Origin: Candidatus Ancillula glyptotermitis
Lineage (GTDB): Bacteria > Actinomycetota > Actinomycetes > Actinomycetales > Bifidobacteriaceae
Length of the DNA: 58,668 nucleotides
Reading direction: 5' to 3'
NCBI GenBank assembly: GCA_031268675.1
Contig: JAIRWY010000062.1
Location: forward strand, 1-58,668
Below, piece after piece: positions 19,451 to 27,764 of the stretch (its first letter is position 1; each line of letters starts with the position of its first letter). The translations under genes and the position numbers were made by a program. The notes beneath the pieces were generated by a model. That model was not told where the DNA came from and did no database searches. It was given only the letters and a program-made list of their open reading frames with translations.

Positions 19451-20278
19451 TTATCCTTTCTTCTCTGAAATAGTACTATCTTCAGTTGCGCCCAGTAGTT
19501 CTTTTTCCCAATCTGCCATTGGTTCAACTTCTACTGTAACTTCTTCAGTTGCGTTGTCTTTCTTTGTCTTTGCTACAGCGACTTCACTACGTGCTAATAG
19601 ACCTGCCGCAACAGCATCTGCTATGAATCTAGTCAACAAGTCCACTGAACGAATTGCATCATCATTACCAGGTATTATGTAATCAATCACATCTGGATCA
19701 CAATTTGTATCTGCAATAGCAACAACTGGAATTCCCAATTTGCGAGCTTCATCAATAGCAAGATGTTCTTTTATTGTATCAACAACCCATATTGCAGATG
19801 GCAATTTGTTTACATCACGAATTCCACCTAGTGTTTTAGATAACTTGTTTTTTTCACGACTAAGCAATAACAGTTCTTTTTTTGTGGTCGCGCCAGAAGA
19901 AGACACATCCTCAAAGTTAATGCCTTCTAAATCTTTCAAGCGCCCTAGTCTCTTTGAAATTGTTTGGAAGTTAGTTAGCATACCACCAAGCCAACGTTCT
20001 GACACATATGGTTGCCCAACACGAGTCGCCTGAAGTTTAATTACCTCTTGTGCCTGCCTTTTTGTTCCAACAAACAGAATTGAGCCTCCATTTGCAACAG
20101 TACTTTCTACGAAGTCAAACGCTTTGTTCATATATTCAACTGTCTGTACTAAATCTATTATATAGATACCATTTCTATCCGTTAAGATGTGCTTTTTCAT
20201 CTTAGGATTCCACCTGCGCATTTGATGCCCAAAATGCACTCCATTAGCAAGTAAGTCTTGCGTTGTAATATTTGACAT
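19451..20278 (-). CDS. rpsB: 30S ribosomal protein S2
   Basis: Ribosomal protein S2, first gene of the rpsB-tsf-pyrH-frr-cdsA operon. The 275 residues contain [48 protein letters not shown] and [22 protein letters not shown], followed by a charged C-terminal extension of about 45 residues (typical length in actinobacteria). The RBS AAAGGA lies before the ATG at 20278. The ~135-nt leader upstream is long enough for S2 autoregulation as known in other bacteria, but I cannot confirm the structure. Confidence 0.97.
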   Translation of the reverse strand: MSNITTQDLLANGVHFGHQMRRWNPKMKKHILTDRNGIYIIDLVQTVEYMNKAFDFVESTVANGGSILFVGTKRQAQEVIKLQATRVGQPYVSERWLGGMLTNFQTISKRLGRLKDLEGINFEDVSSSGATTKKELLLLSREKNKLSKTLGGIRDVNKLPSAIWVVDTIKEHLAIDEARKLGIPVVAIADTNCDPDVIDYIIPGNDDAIRSVDLLTRFIADAVAAGLLARSEVAVAKTKKDNATEEVTVEVEPMADWEKELLGATEDSTISEKKG

Positions 20279-20414
20279 ATTATATCCTTTACTTTTTAGT
20301 TACCTCTAATATGGAACCAAACCCACAAACTGCAGTCTAAAGAACACTCAAACAGTATACTAAAACTACAGTCCGACGACGAGCATGGCATTAACCCATA
20401 CGAATTATATCTAC

Positions 20415-20423
20415 ATTATAGCA
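20415..20423 (-). promoter_or_regulatory. rpsB operon promoter and long leader
   Basis: The minus strand reads TGTGCTATAAT with TATAAT at 20420-20415, an extended -10. The transcript would carry a leader of about 130 nt (20408-20279) before rpsB. It contains short self-complementary stretches around CTGTAG/CTGCAG and two GGGTT-type runs, so an RNA regulatory element is possible. Confidence 0.6.
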
Positions 20424-20466
20424 CATTTTCTTTTAGTATGTGCATAATTCTTGTATATAATTCAAA

Positions 20467-21936
20467 TTACTGCACATTTCCCATTAAACGCTTAAGAGGT
20501 TTGAGTAAAAGTAATACAATAACTATAATGATTGCAGCAACAATTGCATATCCAAAAAAGAAAGGCGATGGATTCTGATCGTCATAAAAGCGCACGCAAA
20601 ATGAGTTAATTCCTTGCCCCAAAGTATTTGACAAGAACCAGATAGCCATTAAGCGTGAATCATATTTCTTAGCCGCTAATTCGGTTGTTGCACTTAAACC
20701 AATTGGAGAAACAAAGAGCTCGCCAAGCGAAAACATAGCAATTGGAATAATTAAGAAAAGAGGACTAACCTTTTGTGTATGAGAAACAGATGCGAATGCA
20801 AATGCAGGAATTAAAAATGAAATACATGTTAAAAATAGACCCGATGTCATCTTCATGATAATTGATGGTTGTTTTTTTAGCTTAGTCCAAACTATCGCTA
20901 AAAGTGGAGCACCAATAATTATAACAAATGGATTAACAGACTGATACCACGATTCAGGAAAATGGAATCCTGCAACATTATTATTTGCACGAGATTCAGC
21001 TAGTGTTGCAAAAACTGATGATTGTAATTCTTCAATTGCCCAGAATACCACAGCAATTACAAATATTGCAATATAGGAAATAGTTTTATTTCTTTCGTCC
21101 TTACTCAAACTTTTATCCGAAATCATAGACGCGAAAAGAAATGTAACTATTGCAACTGAAACTAGTGGCGTAATAATTGAAAATGACTCTAGTGTTAAGA
21201 TGTTTAGCGCAATTAGAATAGTAACTAAAACAGCTATTGATAAAATGAGCACGACAAAAAATGTAAGAATACGTCCTCGCTCATGTGGCAAAATAGGCGA
21301 TGCTGGATTGTGGTCTATTTGCCCAAGAGTAGACTTTGTTAGTGTGTAAAATACGATTAAGCCAACAATCATAAATACTGCTGGAATTGTGAATGCAACA
21401 TGAAATCCTGCTACTTTTTGAGTTCCACCAACAATTATCGGCGAAAAGAATGAACCAATATTGATACCTAGAACAAAAATGTTGAAGCCAGCAGCTCTTC
21501 TTCTGTCTCCATCGGTATACAGAGTTCCCACCATTGAAGAAACATTTGGCTTTAATAAACCAGTACCTATTGCGATTAGCACCAATGCTATAAATAAACC
21601 TGCAACACCAGTAAATGGCAGTCCAAGTACAATATGTCCTACAGCAATTATCGCTCCACCAAGTAATATAGAGTAGTAGGCACCAATAACGCGATCTGCT
21701 AACCAACCACCCAATACGGATAACATGTATACCGCACTTCCAAATAACGTCATAACATATAGCGCATCTTGCTTAGAAAGTCCTAAACCTCCGCTTGCAA
21801 CAGACGAGTATACATAGAAAACCAGAATTGCTCGCATTCCATAATATGAAAAGCGTTCGCAGAACTCAGTAGAGAATAGATTCAATAGCCCAATTGGGTG
21901 ACCTAGAAATGTTTTTGTAACTTTATCTTTATTCAT
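20467..21936 (-). CDS. POT family proton-dependent di/tripeptide transporter
   Basis: Proton-coupled oligopeptide symporter of the POT/PTR family (DtpT-like), importing di- and tripeptides across the cytoplasmic membrane. The 489 residues begin with the TM1 signature FCERFSYYGMRAIL (ExxERFxYY, the proton-coupling motif), followed by GGWLADRVIGAYYSILLG, LKPNVSSMVGTLY and, in the second half, the ELFVSPIGLSATTELA segment. About 12-14 membrane segments are visible. The ATG lies 6 nt after an extended -10 box (leaderless). It is monocistronic between holB and rpsB. The direct repeats at its -35 suggest regulation. Confidence 0.93.
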   Translation of the reverse strand: MNKDKVTKTFLGHPIGLLNLFSTEFCERFSYYGMRAILVFYVYSSVASGGLGLSKQDALYVMTLFGSAVYMLSVLGGWLADRVIGAYYSILLGGAIIAVGHIVLGLPFTGVAGLFIALVLIAIGTGLLKPNVSSMVGTLYTDGDRRRAAGFNIFVLGINIGSFFSPIIVGGTQKVAGFHVAFTIPAVFMIVGLIVFYTLTKSTLGQIDHNPASPILPHERGRILTFFVVLILSIAVLVTILIALNILTLESFSIITPLVSVAIVTFLFASMISDKSLSKDERNKTISYIAIFVIAVVFWAIEELQSSVFATLAESRANNNVAGFHFPESWYQSVNPFVIIIGAPLLAIVWTKLKKQPSIIMKMTSGLFLTCISFLIPAFAFASVSHTQKVSPLFLIIPIAMFSLGELFVSPIGLSATTELAAKKYDSRLMAIWFLSNTLGQGINSFCVRFYDDQNPSPFFFGYAIVAAIIIVIVLLLLKPLKRLMGNVQ

Positions 21937-21942
21937 ACTACT

Positions 21943-21978
21943 ATTATACCATAAGTTTAGGTTAAGTAAAGGTTAAGT
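21943..21978 (-). promoter_or_regulatory. POT transporter promoter with 11-bp-period direct repeats
   Basis: On the minus strand TGgTATAAT (hexamer 21948-21943) lies 6 nt before the ATG; TTTACT 16 nt upstream is a possible -35. Overlapping this is a 9-bp direct repeat ACTTAACCT (21978-21970 and 21967-21959) with an 11-bp period, about one helical turn, the arrangement bound by OmpR/PhoB-type response regulators. Confidence 0.6.
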
Positions 21979-22028
21979 TTGTAAAAAGTGCAAACATTTA
22001 GTACGCATTTGTAATTTTTTGTATATAC

Positions 22029-22058
22029 ACTACAAGAAATTATGCAATTTTGTGTAGT
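22029..22058 (-). terminator. AT-rich hairpin downstream of holB
   Basis: Arms 22029-22041 and 22046-22058 can pair over 13 positions with one mismatch and one G-T pair around a 4-nt loop (ATGC). It lies 14 nt past the holB stop. No U-run follows on the minus strand, so it is only a weak terminator candidate; it could equally stabilise the mRNA 3' end. Confidence 0.35.
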
Positions 22059-22071
22059 ATTACTATCAATT

Positions 22072-23211
22072 CTAAATCAGCGCTCTTGTGGGGATTAGTA
22101 AGCTGGCAAACATCGCTTCTAAAATAAGCTGTGTTGATGCACCGAGATTATTATTAATACGTGTTCGTGAATTCTCAATACATTCAATTTTTAGTGCAGT
22201 TTCTGTAATCGTCATAGATTTTGCGTATATTATAAGTTCTTCAATAAGATGTAGATTGATTATTAGTTCGCGATCTCCATTTGCTTGTAGTAGCGATATA
22301 TCACGGTATACCATTAGGATTTCTTGTAATGATATATCTAGCAAATCTCGTAGTCTTCGTTTTTCTTGTGATTTTTTATCATCTTCTAGCTTTTTGAAAT
22401 AGTGCCGCAACTTTACTGGAATAGACTCATTTTCTTCTAGCCCAAATGTTGCACGCAGTTGTTTATTTTGCTGTTCAAATTCATCTTCTAGTAACTGTTT
22501 AAAAAGGTTCTCGGCATTTTTTGTCAAAATTTCTGCAGAATATACAGCATCTGAAACATAGTTAATGCTAAGTGCAAGTTTAGAATTACTCAGGCGCTGT
22601 TCATACAACTTATCATTTAGTGCAAGTTTTCTAGCAATTCCAATGTGTCCATTACTTAGGCGAGCAACTTCCGCTGCCTTTTTTTCCTCAACACCTTCAT
22701 TCACTAGAAGTTGGATAATTGAACTAGTTCTTGCAAGTCGAAGATTTATTAGGCGTGATCGTGATGCAATAGTTGGTAAAACATCATGCCTAGTTGGTGT
22801 GCATAATATCCAGATCATGTAATTTTCAGGCTCTTCAATGGATTTGAGCAATGCATTTTGCGCTTCGGTGGTCATTCTATCAGCATCTTCTATTATGAAG
22901 ACCTTATAATTTCCTATACTAGGTAAAACAGATGCTTTTGAAATCATGCTTCGTATATCATCAATTTTAATTGTTAACCCAGATGCATGTAAAATTTCAA
23001 CATCTGGATGTGCATTCTGTTCTATAAGATTCTTGGCATTTGGAGTGTTTATAGACAAGATTTTAATTGCAAATTCAAGTGCGAGAGTTGAACGCCCAGA
23101 TCCAGGAGGTCCAGTAAACAACCAAGTATTAGCCATTTTTGATGTATTCTCTAATGCATTGTTTAACTGCTCAATTGCGTCATCCTGGTCAATAATTTTA
23201 CACCATGACAC
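22072..23211 (-). CDS. holB: DNA polymerase III delta' subunit
   Basis: Delta' subunit of the clamp loader, an AAA+ fold protein placing the beta clamp on DNA. The start is GTG at 23211-23209 (VSWCKIIDQ...), 6 nt after the RBS GAGGTGG, overlapping the end of tmk by 14 nt; the longer open frame is inside tmk. The 379-residue protein has a degenerate P-loop GPPGSGRST (Arg for the usual Lys), FIIEDADRMTTEAQNALLKSIEEP and a sensor region ASRSR. The four cysteines that normally bind zinc after the P-loop are missing (NAKNLIEQNAHPDVEIL has none), and SRC is SRS. Last gene of topA-tmk-holB. Confidence 0.9.
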   Translation of the reverse strand: MSWCKIIDQDDAIEQLNNALENTSKMANTWLFTGPPGSGRSTLALEFAIKILSINTPNAKNLIEQNAHPDVEILHASGLTIKIDDIRSMISKASVLPSIGNYKVFIIEDADRMTTEAQNALLKSIEEPENYMIWILCTPTRHDVLPTIASRSRLINLRLARTSSIIQLLVNEGVEEKKAAEVARLSNGHIGIARKLALNDKLYEQRLSNSKLALSINYVSDAVYSAEILTKNAENLFKQLLEDEFEQQNKQLRATFGLEENESIPVKLRHYFKKLEDDKKSQEKRRLRDLLDISLQEILMVYRDISLLQANGDRELIINLHLIEELIIYAKSMTITETALKIECIENSRTRINNNLGASTQLILEAMFASLLIPTRALI

Positions 23212-23812
23212 TTGAAACCACCTCGTAAATATCTTCAGATAGTTTGTCAATATCAGCCATAGCATCAAATACATGAACTCGTTTTTCATCGTGTGCAATC
23301 TTAAGGTATCCACTTCTAACTTGCTCAAAAAACTCATTATTTTCCTGTTCAAGTCGATCTGCATTCAGTCCTAAGAGGCGTTTTTTTGACTCTTCAACAG
23401 TAATATCTAGTAAAATAGTCAAATCTGGAAGTAGTCCACTAGTTGCAAAATTTGTCATTGTAAGAACTGTAGATCTGTCTAAAACTCTACCTGAACATTG
23501 GTATGCAACAGTTGAATCAATATATCGATCTGAGATCACAATACATCCTCGCGAAAGTGCAGGAACTAACACCTTGTTTACATTTTCTGCTCGATCTGCC
23601 AAATACAACAAGAGTTCTGCATGTGCACTAATTGCATCTTCGTGAAGTATAATATTGCGCAGTTTTGCCCCTAGTTCAGTTGCACCTGGTTCAAACGATT
23701 GTACAATTTCACGATCTGGGTATTCCTTTTTCAAGCGTTTTACCAATTTCTCAATCTGCGTGGATTTTCCAGCCTGATCGATTCCCTCAAATGTTATAAA
23801 AACGCCACTCAC
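23198..23812 (-). CDS. tmk: Thymidylate kinase
   Basis: dTMP kinase, producing dTDP for DNA synthesis. The 204 residues contain the P-loop FEGIDQAGKST, the DR(Y/H) motif SDRYIDSTVAYQ and the LID region. The start is GTG at 23812-23810, sharing GTGA with the topA stop. The neighbours topA and holB form the usual actinobacterial DNA replication cluster topA-tmk-holB. Confidence 0.95.
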   Translation of the reverse strand: MSGVFITFEGIDQAGKSTQIEKLVKRLKKEYPDREIVQSFEPGATELGAKLRNIILHEDAISAHAELLLYLADRAENVNKVLVPALSRGCIVISDRYIDSTVAYQCSGRVLDRSTVLTMTNFATSGLLPDLTILLDITVEESKKRLLGLNADRLEQENNEFFEQVRSGYLKIAHDEKRVHVFDAMADIDKLSEDIYEVVSSVMV

Positions 23813-26280
23813 TTTTTTCTCCGCCGCCGATAAACTTTTTCATGTGAATATACCTCAATTGCCTCTTCAAGTGTAATTGTATACATCCGCTCCTGAGCAG
23901 TTTCAGTTTCAGTTTTTTTAATAGACCGATAGTCGTATTTCTTCGTATTAAGGTCCTTTTTCATTAAGTAGGGTCCAAAATGACCGTTATTGACAGTAAT
24001 TTTCTCATTATCTGGTGGATTTATACCAAGTTCGCGCGGAATTTCAAATGCCTTAAGTGCATCATCTAATGTAACTGAATCTAGTTCCATATATGATAAT
24101 AAAGATGCTGTTTTTGCTTTCACCTTATTACGACCAGTTTTTGGCACATCATCTGGTAAAATTTCAGTAAAGTATGGTCCATATCTACCACTAAGTGCCA
24201 CAATTGTATAGCCAGTCGCAGGATTTATACCTAGTGTTCTACCAGAATTTTGCGTTCCAACTCCAATTTTAATCTGCTCTTTAGCAATATCTTCAGTTAA
24301 TTCATCTGGCGCTAATTCTTCTGGAATATACCCACGAGGAAACCGCCCTTGTTCATCAAGTTTACCTAGTAAATCCTCAACAAAAGCACCATACGGAGTA
24401 ATTCTAACCTGATATTGTTTATTTGAACCAACTGGAAAAACATCATCTGATAATTTTGAAGCAACTACTTCTTTAAGGATATTCGTGTCTTTTTCCAGTC
24501 CTTGTGCAACTTTTCCATCACCAAACCAGTAGTTTTTCAACCATTTAGTGCGTTCATTTTTACCAAGTGCAATTTCATCAAGGTCCTTTTCCATATGCGC
24601 AGTAAAATCGTAGTCTACATACTTGCTAAGTGTTTCCTCAAGTACTCGGTTTACTCCAAATGCTAACCAAGTTGGTACTAATGCTTGTCCTCGTTTTGTT
24701 ATATAACCTCTGTCTTGAATTGTTTGAATAGTAGATGCATAGGTTGACGGTCGACCGATTCCTAACTCTTCCATTTTCCTCACCAATGATGCTTCTGTAT
24801 ATCTAGCTGGCGGTTTAGTTTTATGAGCCAGTGGAGTCATACTATCTACATTTAGTTTCTGTCCATTGTCAAGACTAGGAAGACGTACATCTTTAGTAAC
24901 TGCAGATTCTGAAGACTCGTAGTTATCATCAAGTGCTGCTAAAAATCCCTTATTCTCAATTATAGTTCCACTTGCTGAAAATACAGCAATTTGTTGACTA
25001 TCTGCAACCTTTACAGTTGTTGTCCAACCAGTTGCAGGAACCATCTGTGATGCTAGTGTGCGTTTATAAATCAGTTCATAGAGCTTCAGTTGTGATGGAT
25101 CTAGAACATTTGCGAGTTTGTTCGGTTGTACAAATGGAACAGCAGGTCTAATTGCCTCATGTGCCTCTTGTGCATCACTATTAACCGCACGGTATATTTT
25201 CGCATTTGGAAGAACAGAATCTTTTCCATATAATGAAGCAGCACTATCGCGAGCAGCATCAAGAGCTTCTTGAGAAAGTGTTGGTGAATCAGTTCGCATG
25301 TATGTAATATAACCGTTTTCATACAAATACTGAGCAGTTCGCATAACGCTAGCTGATGACATTTTCAGCCTGTTTACACCTTCTTGTTGTAGTGATGAAG
25401 TTGTAAATGGGGCTTTTGGAGATCTTGTATATGGTTTTTTTAATACTTCTGCAACATTAAAGTCTACATTTTGGCAGAACTTGACAATGTCATTAGATGT
25501 TGACTCATCAACTATTAAAACACCATTTTTCTGAGCAGATGTCGTTAATGTACCTTTGTTTGTGAAATCTTTTGAAACTGCAATTGGAGAACCGTTGTAG
25601 TATGTTAACTTCGCTGGAAAACTATTTGGATCTTCAAGTGTAGAAAAGTTAGCCGAAATGTCCCAATAGTCAGATTCTACGAATGCAATGCGTTCAATTT
25701 CTCGGTGAACTACTATGCGCGTTGTGACAGACTGTACTCTTCCTGCAGAAAGCCCAGTGCCAAATTTGCGCCATAAATATGGTGAAACTTGAAAACCGAA
25801 TAGGCGGTCTTGAATGCGTCTAGTTTCTTGTGCATCAACAAGGTCAAGGTTTATATCTCTTGTTTGTTCAAGCGATTTCGTTATTGCATCTCTAGTAATT
25901 TCATGAAACACCATGCGTTTTACTGGTACTTTTGGCGCAAGAACTTCATGTAAATGCCATGCAATTGCTTCACCTTCGCGGTCCTCATCAGTTGCGAGCA
26001 AAAGCTCGTCAGCATCTTTTAGGAGACTCTTAAGTTCAGAAATAACCTTCTTCTTGTCAGAATAAACAGCATAATACGGTTCAAATCCAGCTTCAATATT
26101 TACTGCAAACCTCTTAAATGCTCCACCGCCCTGTTCTTTTACCTTCGCAGGTAACTTTGAAGGTACAGGTATATCCCTAACATGACCCACACTGGCACGC
26201 ACAACAAAATCACTCCCTAAAAAACTACCTATTTTCTTCGCTTTCGCAGGAGACTCAACGATAACTAATTTTTTACCCAC
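23809..26280 (-). CDS. topA: DNA topoisomerase I
   Basis: Type IA topoisomerase relaxing negative supercoils. I place the start at GTG 26280-26278: the protein then begins (f)M-GKKLVIVESPAKAKKIG, exactly where TopA homologues start, and the GTG is 7 nt downstream of an extended -10 box, so the mRNA is leaderless. The 823 residues contain the Toprim domain (ATDEDREGEAIAWHL), the active-site tyrosine in YITYMRTDSPTLS, and GRPSTYASTIQTIQDRGYI. The C-terminus has the actinobacterial type of repeats (FGPYLMKK...) and ends in the basic tail RRRRKK instead of zinc fingers. First gene of topA-tmk-holB. Confidence 0.96.
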   Translation of the reverse strand: MGKKLVIVESPAKAKKIGSFLGSDFVVRASVGHVRDIPVPSKLPAKVKEQGGGAFKRFAVNIEAGFEPYYAVYSDKKKVISELKSLLKDADELLLATDEDREGEAIAWHLHEVLAPKVPVKRMVFHEITRDAITKSLEQTRDINLDLVDAQETRRIQDRLFGFQVSPYLWRKFGTGLSAGRVQSVTTRIVVHREIERIAFVESDYWDISANFSTLEDPNSFPAKLTYYNGSPIAVSKDFTNKGTLTTSAQKNGVLIVDESTSNDIVKFCQNVDFNVAEVLKKPYTRSPKAPFTTSSLQQEGVNRLKMSSASVMRTAQYLYENGYITYMRTDSPTLSQEALDAARDSAASLYGKDSVLPNAKIYRAVNSDAQEAHEAIRPAVPFVQPNKLANVLDPSQLKLYELIYKRTLASQMVPATGWTTTVKVADSQQIAVFSASGTIIENKGFLAALDDNYESSESAVTKDVRLPSLDNGQKLNVDSMTPLAHKTKPPARYTEASLVRKMEELGIGRPSTYASTIQTIQDRGYITKRGQALVPTWLAFGVNRVLEETLSKYVDYDFTAHMEKDLDEIALGKNERTKWLKNYWFGDGKVAQGLEKDTNILKEVVASKLSDDVFPVGSNKQYQVRITPYGAFVEDLLGKLDEQGRFPRGYIPEELAPDELTEDIAKEQIKIGVGTQNSGRTLGINPATGYTIVALSGRYGPYFTEILPDDVPKTGRNKVKAKTASLLSYMELDSVTLDDALKAFEIPRELGINPPDNEKITVNNGHFGPYLMKKDLNTKKYDYRSIKKTETETAQERMYTITLEEAIEVYSHEKVYRRRRKK

Positions 26281-26287
26281 ATTCTGC

Positions 26288-26296
26288 ATTATAGCA
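26288..26296 (-). promoter_or_regulatory. Extended -10 promoter of topA
   Basis: The minus strand reads TATGCTATAAT with the hexamer at 26293-26288 and TGc before it. The topA GTG begins 7 nt downstream. Confidence 0.75.
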
Positions 26297-26746
26297 TACT
26301 TTTTGAAAATATGCATGATGATGTGAATTTGTATTTATGATAAAACAACTACTTTTATTTTTTAATCCCATATAATATACTTCTCCGCGCCTAATTGCTG
26401 CATCCAAATCTGATCATCAACACCTTTAAGAGGTGGTATTTTATACAAGAAACCGCATTTATCACTCTGCTTATACATCATGAAGTCTAAAAAAGCCTGT
26501 TTTCGCCTTTCAACATAGTACATGTGTATATAACACATAAGCACCTTAAATCAAACCACATGCTTATAAATAGCCTTAATGAAGGTCTAGGTTATAAAAC
26601 CATCTGGATTTGCTCAAGAAGAAGTTTTTACATGTACATCCCCTGAATAAAAAAAGACTTGTATTTAAGAGGAGTTGATGATAATACTCAAGGTGTTGTG
26701 GTTTGGGTGCGGATGCATTATTATGTGTAGATTTATAAATGTGTGG
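26297..26746. other. Gene-poor spacer between topA and tRNA-Arg
   Basis: No gene I can support. A 60-codon minus-strand frame (26362-26544, Cys/Tyr/Lys-rich) has no recognisable homology or strong start signal and might be a decayed remnant. A short hairpin CACCT-ttaag-AGGTG (about 26429-26443) is visible. The rest is AT-rich with no repeats or RNA gene seen. Confidence 0.5.
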
Positions 26747-26752
26747 TATAAT
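26743..26752 (+). promoter_or_regulatory. Promoter of tRNA-Arg
   Basis: GTGgTATAAT with the hexamer at 26747-26752, the same extended -10 as elsewhere. The mature tRNA 5' end lies only 8 nt downstream, so the pre-tRNA leader would be about 1-2 nt. Confidence 0.7.
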
Positions 26753-26756
26753 TATA

Positions 26757-27764
26757 TTATCCTCTCGTAGTCTCAATGGATAGAGCGTTTGATTCCGGTT
26801 CAAAAGGTTGCAGGTTCGACTCCTGTCGGGGGGACTGGAGATGTTTTAATGCAGCTCTTGGATGAGTTGATGCATATACTTCATGAACTAAGTTATTTGA
26901 AAGTGCAGTATAAATATGGGTTGTTGTAATAGATACATGACCTAAAAGTTCCTGAACACTGCGAATGTCCGCACCTGACTGCAACATATGCGTAGCAAAA
27001 GAGTGGCGCAATGAATGAGGTGAAACATTCTGCCCTATTTTTGCATTTGAACACCGTATTTTAATAATCTCCCATATATTCTGGCGGCTGATATTATTAC
27101 CTTGTAGATTTAGAAACAACGAACTACACTTCTTTTTTTTGCTTAAGTAGAATAACCTAGACTCTGCCAAATACCTTTCAAGTGCATGCATTGCATACGA
27201 ACCTATGGGAACCATGCGCTCTTTGGAACCTTTTCCAGTCAATCTTACAACACCCGTACATTCATTTGACTGAACATCTGTCGGTCTAATTGCTGCCAAT
27301 TCAGAAACTCTTGCACCAGTTGCATACAACATTTCCAAAATTGCAACATCTCGGATACCTTTTGGAGAAGTATCTTTTTCAGTAGTCTCAATTAGAGTGC
27401 TGATTTCATCAACTTGCAGTGCTTTTGGAATTCTAATTGAGCACTTTGCAGTTTTTACATTGCTCATTACATTATTATCTATAACTTCCTCTTCAACTAA
27501 ATATGAAAAGAACGACTTAAGTGTTGAAATTTTACGAGCTATAGAACTTGTTGAATAGTTTTCTAGTGTTACTAAATATTCATTAATATCAGCACTTGAA
27601 ATTTCGCAAATATCTGTTAAATTATGCTCTGAACAATGTTGTAGATAATTCAAAAAGTGCCTTAAATCATTAGAGTATGAAGCAAGCGTATTCTTAGACA
27701 GCCCTTTTTCAATATATGCAAATAACAAAAACCGCGCAATAAGATCATCTAGCTGTTTATACAT
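26757..27764 (-). CDS. Tyrosine recombinase XerD/XerC-like, with antisense-tRNA tail
   Basis: Chromosome-dimer-resolution type tyrosine recombinase. Catalytic residues are visible: Arg in ATGARVSEL, Lys in TGKGSKER, HSLRHSFATHM, GH in LLGHVSITTTHIYT, with the nucleophilic Tyr in the latter. The core ends in the HPRA motif that closes XerD proteins (ASTHPRAALKHL). The frame then has no stop and continues about 24 residues through the complement of tRNA-Arg (QESNLQPFEPESNAL...), giving 335 aa rather than the usual ~305. The start ATG at 27764 overlaps the nitroreductase stop by 8 nt. I favour a housekeeping Xer over a phage integrase because of the operon context and HPRA end; whether it is XerC or XerD is unclear. 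Confidence 0.85.
   Translation of the reverse strand: MYKQLDDLIARFLLFAYIEKGLSKNTLASYSNDLRHFLNYLQHCSEHNLTDICEISSADINEYLVTLENYSTSSIARKISTLKSFFSYLVEEEVIDNNVMSNVKTAKCSIRIPKALQVDEISTLIETTEKDTSPKGIRDVAILEMLYATGARVSELAAIRPTDVQSNECTGVVRLTGKGSKERMVPIGSYAMHALERYLAESRLFYLSKKKKCSSLFLNLQGNNISRQNIWEIIKIRCSNAKIGQNVSPHSLRHSFATHMLQSGADIRSVQELLGHVSITTTHIYTALSNNLVHEVYASTHPRAALKHLQSPRQESNLQPFEPESNALSIETTRG
26761..26834 (+). tRNA. tRNA-Arg (anticodon CCG)
   Basis: Acceptor CCTCTCG pairs with CGGGGGG (G-T pairs allowed) and A73; anticodon stem TTTGA/TCAAA is perfect around TTCCGGT, anticodon CCG (reads CGG); T-arm GCAGG-TTCGACT-CCTGT. The D-arm reads GTCTC...GAGC: compared with the usual GCTC...GAGC it has an extra T, leaving a bulge or a 3-bp stem. 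CCA is not encoded. It lies convergent with, and fully inside, the open frame of xerD. Confidence 0.9.

Noticed and set aside
19447-19527. N-terminal extension of tsf
   Set aside because: It overlaps the end of rpsB and is unlike EF-Ts; ATG 19446 has a fitting RBS.
23212-23364. N-terminal extension of holB (51 codons)
   Set aside because: It lies inside tmk in another frame; the GTG at 23211 has a good RBS and matches delta' N-termini.
26362-26544. 60-codon minus-strand ORF upstream of topA
   Set aside because: No motif, no RBS, skewed composition; kept only as a possible remnant in the spacer entry.
26576-26803. 75-codon minus-strand ORF overlapping the tRNA-Arg gene
   Set aside because: It lies partly antisense to a tRNA and has no protein-like features.
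26757-27764. Phage integrase with attachment site at tRNA-Arg
   Set aside because: The protein ends with the Xer HPRA motif and sits in an operon with cysS; no second tRNA 3' copy (attL/attR) or phage genes are seen.
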